The notes under the pieces: generated by a model
Told to the model about the DNA's origin: nothing
What the model saw: the letters and a program-made list of their open reading frames with translations, nothing else
Databases searched by the model: none
Shown here: one piece after another, positions 61,181 through 64,000 of the stretch
How positions within the stretch are numbered: the first letter of the stretch is position 1
Layout of the letters: every line of letters begins with the position of its first letter
Made by a program: the position numbers and the translations under genes
Origin: Farysia itapuensis
Lineage: Eukaryota; Basidiomycota; Ustilaginomycetes; Ustilaginales; Ustilaginaceae
DNA: 64,000 bases
Direction: 5' to 3'
Assembly (NCBI GenBank): GCA_023212645.1
Contig: JALBYC010000032.1
Span: forward strand, 62,001-126,000

Positions 61181-61352
61181 GTCCAGGCTCAGAAGGGTAT
61201 ACAAGTTTGACAGGTGGAAGATCAAGGGCCAACTAACACCTCGGCACCGAAAAAAAGAGGGCAACTGCAACGTTGAAATGGCATGGATTTCGATTTTCTT
61301 CCGCTGATCCCCTGAAGCCCTTTCCCCACAAGCTGTGCCCAAGGAAGAAAGC

Positions 61353-62693
61353 ATGCCTGGCGTCAACTCGATCCGTCTGTTGACGGGCAACAGCCATCCC
61401 GAGTTTGCCCAGATGGTGGCTGACCGTCTGGGTATTCCGCTGACAGCTTGCGTGTGCAAAAAGTTTGCAGATCAGTCCATCGACGTCCGTATCGGCAGCT
61501 CGGTTCGAGACGAGGATGTGTATGTGATGCAGACTGGCAACTCACCCTACACAGACCCCAACGATGCACTGATGGAGCTACTCATCATTCTCTCGGCTTG
61601 CAAGACTGCCTCGGCTCGCAGAATCACGGCCGTCATTCCATCGTTCCCTTACTCTCGTCACGACAAGAAGGACAAGAGTCGAGCACCCATCACTGCCAAG
61701 CTGGTGGCCAACATGCTTACCGTTGCTGGCGCCGACCATGTCATTACGATGGACCTGCATGCAAGCCAGATCCAGGGCTTCTTTGACATTCCGGTGGACA
61801 ATTTGACCAGCGAACCGAGCGTTGCTCGATGGATCCGTAGCAAGGTGGACGACTGGCGCAACGCCATCATTGTCAGTCCCGATGCAGGCGGAGCCAAGCG
61901 TGCCACATCCCTGGCCGATGCTTTGGGCGTTGATTTCGCCCTCATCAACCGAAACCGTAAACGCGAGCAAAACAGACGCAATCGGGCCGCTCAGAAGAAT
62001 GCCCTCGGTCTCTCTAGCCAGTCCTCGAACGAAGACTTGCGCTCGGGTGTCAGCACGCCCATGTCAAGCTCGTATCTCTTGGACGGGACTGGTCTCAACA
62101 GCACGTCTCAAGTCATGGGCCGCGCTACAGAAAAGCTCCAGGACATGCACATTTCAGCCGAGTCGTCGCACGGCAAGCACGTGTACAGCGACGTAGCCAA
62201 CGGTGTCAAGTGCGCAGACACTGGTGAATGGATCATGACGGACGAACAGGGACACCGTGTGCGAAGTGGCAAGCGCAAGCAAACGGGCGGCGTGGACGCG
62301 GACGAAGACTCGGAAGACGAAAACTCGACCCGCATGGAAATCTTGGTCGGAGACGTCAAGGGCAAAGTGGCCATCCTCGTCGACGACATGGTCGACACGG
62401 GACGCACGTTAGCCTTGGCTGCCAAGACACTGGAAGATGCAGGTGCAGCCAAGGTGTATGCCATCATTACCCACGGTCTCTTGAGTGGCCATGCTATTGA
62501 CCTGCTCAAAAAGCTCAGCCTGGAACGACTAGTGGTAACCAACACCATTGCCAACACCGAGAAAGCTGCTTCGAGTAACGGCAAGCTGGAAATCATGGAC
62601 GTTTCCGCCGTGATTGGCGAAACAATCCGTCGATCTCACCATGGCGAGTCTATCTCTCAACTCTTCCGTCAAGACGCTGAAATCATGTTTTAG
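61353..62693 (+). CDS. PRS1: Ribose-phosphate pyrophosphokinase (PRPP synthetase), Prs1-like
   Basis: 446 residues from the ATG at 61353 ([12 protein letters not shown]). [10 protein letters not shown], the signature [21 protein letters not shown] and the PRPP loop V-D-D-M-V-D-T-G are present. About 115 extra, Lys/Ser-rich residues sit between A-L-I-N-R-N-R-K and E-I-L-V-G-D-V. Yeast Prs1 carries such a non-homologous region at this place, which links PRPP synthesis to cell-wall signalling. Prs5 has more than one insert, so Prs1 is the better match. It makes PRPP for purine, pyrimidine, His and Trp synthesis. Confidence 0.92.
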   Translation: MPGVNSIRLLTGNSHPEFAQMVADRLGIPLTACVCKKFADQSIDVRIGSSVRDEDVYVMQTGNSPYTDPNDALMELLIILSACKTASARRITAVIPSFPYSRHDKKDKSRAPITAKLVANMLTVAGADHVITMDLHASQIQGFFDIPVDNLTSEPSVARWIRSKVDDWRNAIIVSPDAGGAKRATSLADALGVDFALINRNRKREQNRRNRAAQKNALGLSSQSSNEDLRSGVSTPMSSSYLLDGTGLNSTSQVMGRATEKLQDMHISAESSHGKHVYSDVANGVKCADTGEWIMTDEQGHRVRSGKRKQTGGVDADEDSEDENSTRMEILVGDVKGKVAILVDDMVDTGRTLALAAKTLEDAGAAKVYAIITHGLLSGHAIDLLKKLSLERLVVTNTIANTEKAASSNGKLEIMDVSAVIGETIRRSHHGESISQLFRQDAEIMF

Positions 62694-62844
62694 AGCGCTT
62701 CTTTTTCCTGCTAATTTTATACGAGAGAAAAATCGAAAAAAAAACTTTTTTTCTTGATGTTAGAGAAGGGGAGTGCACGGTTGCCCCGTTTGGCTTTCTT
62801 CCTTGTACGACACATCATCTGAGGCGGATCACTACTCGCTTGGC

Positions 62845-64000
62845 ATGCTCCTTCGCCGTCAGGCTTGCCATCTAGCTTCCTCCACCACAAACAGGCTTGC
62901 ATCCCTCCGCACTGTGCTGCCCGTCCGCACCTTTGCCCCGCGACCTTTGCGCATTCATCGACTTCCCGTCCCTGCGCTCCAACTAGCTTCGTCTCGGAGC
63001 CTGACGACCGTCGCCATGTCTGCTCTCGCTTCCACTCCCGGAGGCGCAAAGCTGATCGATGGTACCGCTCTGGCCAAGGCTACTAGGGCCCGCGTCGCTC
63101 AGCGCATCTTGGAAATCAAGCAGCAGCACACTTCCTTCCAACCGCATCTGTGCATCATGCAGGTTGGCAGCATGAGCGCGTCTTCCACCTACATTCGTAT
63201 GAAGAAGCTTGCTGCTGAAGAGTGCGGAATGCGCTACACGCACGTCCAGCTACCGGAAGGAGCAAGCGAAGCCGAGATCGTTCAGCGCGTAGGCGAGCTC
63301 AACGAAGACATGAGTGTCGACGGCATTCTCGTCCAACTTCCGCTTGGTGACCACATCAACTCGGACGCAGAGCGTAGAGTCACAGAGGCCGTCAGTCCCG
63401 AAAAGGACGTCGACGGCTTCCACGCACTCAACATCGGTCACCTCTCGTCCAAGGCGTGCAACCCGCTGTTCCTCCCCTGCACCCCCGCTGGTTGCATCAA
63501 GCTCCTCGAGACCGCAGGCATCACCAACATGGCCGGTCTTCGAGCTGTCGTCATTGGTCGTTCCGATATCGTTGGAAACCCAGTGACTTCGCTTCTGCGA
63601 GCTCGGGACTGCACTGTTACCCAGGTGCACAGCAAGACTGCCGACATGCCTGCCCACCTCCGCGAGGCCGACATTGTCATCGCAGCTATGGGCAAGGCCC
63701 AGTTCATCCAAGCCGCATGGCTCAAGCCTGGCTGTGTCGTGATCGATGTGGGCACAAACTACATTGACGACCCTACGAAGAAGTCTGGCCACCGTCTGGT
63801 GGGCGATGTAGATTTCGAGAATGCCTCCAAGGTTGCTGCTGCCATTACGCCCGTTCCAGGTGGAGTTGGTCCCATGACCGTAGCGATGCTTATGGAAAAC
63901 GTGCTGATCAGCGCCGAGCGCAGCTTGGCCGACGGACGGGCGCTCGGTATTGGCCAAGGTGTTGTCAAGCCCAACCCAATCAAGCCGCTGGCCAAGGTCC
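62845..64000 (+). CDS. ADE3: C1-tetrahydrofolate synthase, dehydrogenase/cyclohydrolase part (runs off window)
   Basis: Open to the right edge. From the ATG at 63016 the protein begins M-S-A-L-A-S-T-P-G-G-A-K-L-I-D-G and contains Y-I-R-M-K-K-L-A-A-E-E-C-G-M (catalytic Lys), V-Q-L-P-L, C-T-P-A-G-C, V-I-G-R-S-D-I-V-G-N-P-V (cofactor site) and I-T-P-V-P-G-G-V-G-P-M-T. An in-frame ATG 57 codons upstream (62845) adds a leader with many Arg, Leu and Ser and no Asp or Glu, a typical mitochondrial presequence. One gene may therefore supply both the cytosolic (Ade3) and mitochondrial (Mis1) enzymes. The formyl-THF ligase domain would lie beyond the window; a bifunctional enzyme cannot be excluded. Confidence 0.92.
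   Translation, partial: MLLRRQACHLASSTTNRLASLRTVLPVRTFAPRPLRIHRLPVPALQLASSRSLTTVAMSALASTPGGAKLIDGTALAKATRARVAQRILEIKQQHTSFQPHLCIMQVGSMSASSTYIRMKKLAAEECGMRYTHVQLPEGASEAEIVQRVGELNEDMSVDGILVQLPLGDHINSDAERRVTEAVSPEKDVDGFHALNIGHLSSKACNPLFLPCTPAGCIKLLETAGITNMAGLRAVVIGRSDIVGNPVTSLLRARDCTVTQVHSKTADMPAHLREADIVIAAMGKAQFIQAAWLKPGCVVIDVGTNYIDDPTKKSGHRLVGDVDFENASKVAAAITPVPGGVGPMTVAMLMENVLISAERSLADGRALGIGQGVVKPNPIKPLAKV

Noticed and set aside
62865..63086. 73-codon frame overlapping the C1-THF synthase leader
   Set aside because: It is out of frame with the enzyme; the frame from 62845 gives a presequence that joins directly to the conserved start.

Overview
The window looks like nuclear chromosome sequence from a smut-type basidiomycete (Ustilaginomycetes). 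This is inferred, not searched. Genes are dense on both strands, introns are few and short (about 50-75 nt) with GTAAGT-like donors and CTGAC-like branch points, and many proteins carry long Ser/Thr-rich disordered parts. About 34 protein genes, two intron-containing tRNA-Ser(GCU) genes and one 7.9-kb accessory block are supported. Several genes are only complete once introns are placed (HFM1, ERV25, NOP10, RPL28, TFB5, PAM17, IST1, MRPL35, FAU1, an RNase P-like gene).

Layout. 1-8.7 kb (all minus): the start of the cohesin acetyltransferase ECO1, the mismatch-repair gene MSH6 and the meiotic helicase HFM1/MER3. 9.5-20.4 kb: a protein kinase, enolase, ERV25, NOP10, an ataxin-3-like deubiquitinase, ATG27 and RLI1/ABCE1. 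20.5-28.8 kb: tRNA-Ser, a CSC1/OSCA-type channel, an amino-acid permease, an Ariadne-type RBR ubiquitin ligase and RPL10. 29.0-36.8 kb: an accessory block between two ribosomal protein genes. It is bounded by 0.73-kb near-identical inverted arms and holds three damaged, differently deleted copies of a Hint + LAGLIDADG homing-endonuclease-like gene. 37.3-46.3 kb: RPL28, an MCT-like transporter, a second tRNA-Ser(GCU), TFB5 (with two 16-nt exons), DHH1, PAM17, an MTF1-like factor, a DNAJC17-like J-protein and IST1. 46.5-55.7 kb: primase PRI1, a STRAP-like WD40 protein, MRPL35 and ATG11. 55.7-64 kb: a mitochondrial-looking protein with a bacterial RnpA-like domain, NHP2, an NTF2-like protein, FAU1, a PRPP synthetase and the start of C1-tetrahydrofolate synthase.

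Themes. Genome maintenance: ECO1, MSH6, HFM1, PRI1, TFB5, with MluI-box-like sites upstream of MSH6 and PRI1. Mitochondrial function: PAM17, MTF1, MRPL35, the RnpA-like protein, and C1-THF synthase with an in-frame presequence start. H/ACA snoRNP: NOP10 and NHP2. Autophagy and ubiquitin: ATG27, ATG11, ataxin-3, Ariadne, IST1. One-carbon and purine supply: FAU1, PRS1 and C1-THF synthase are adjacent. The strongest candidates for something poorly described are the Hint/LAGLIDADG block and the RnpA-like gene.
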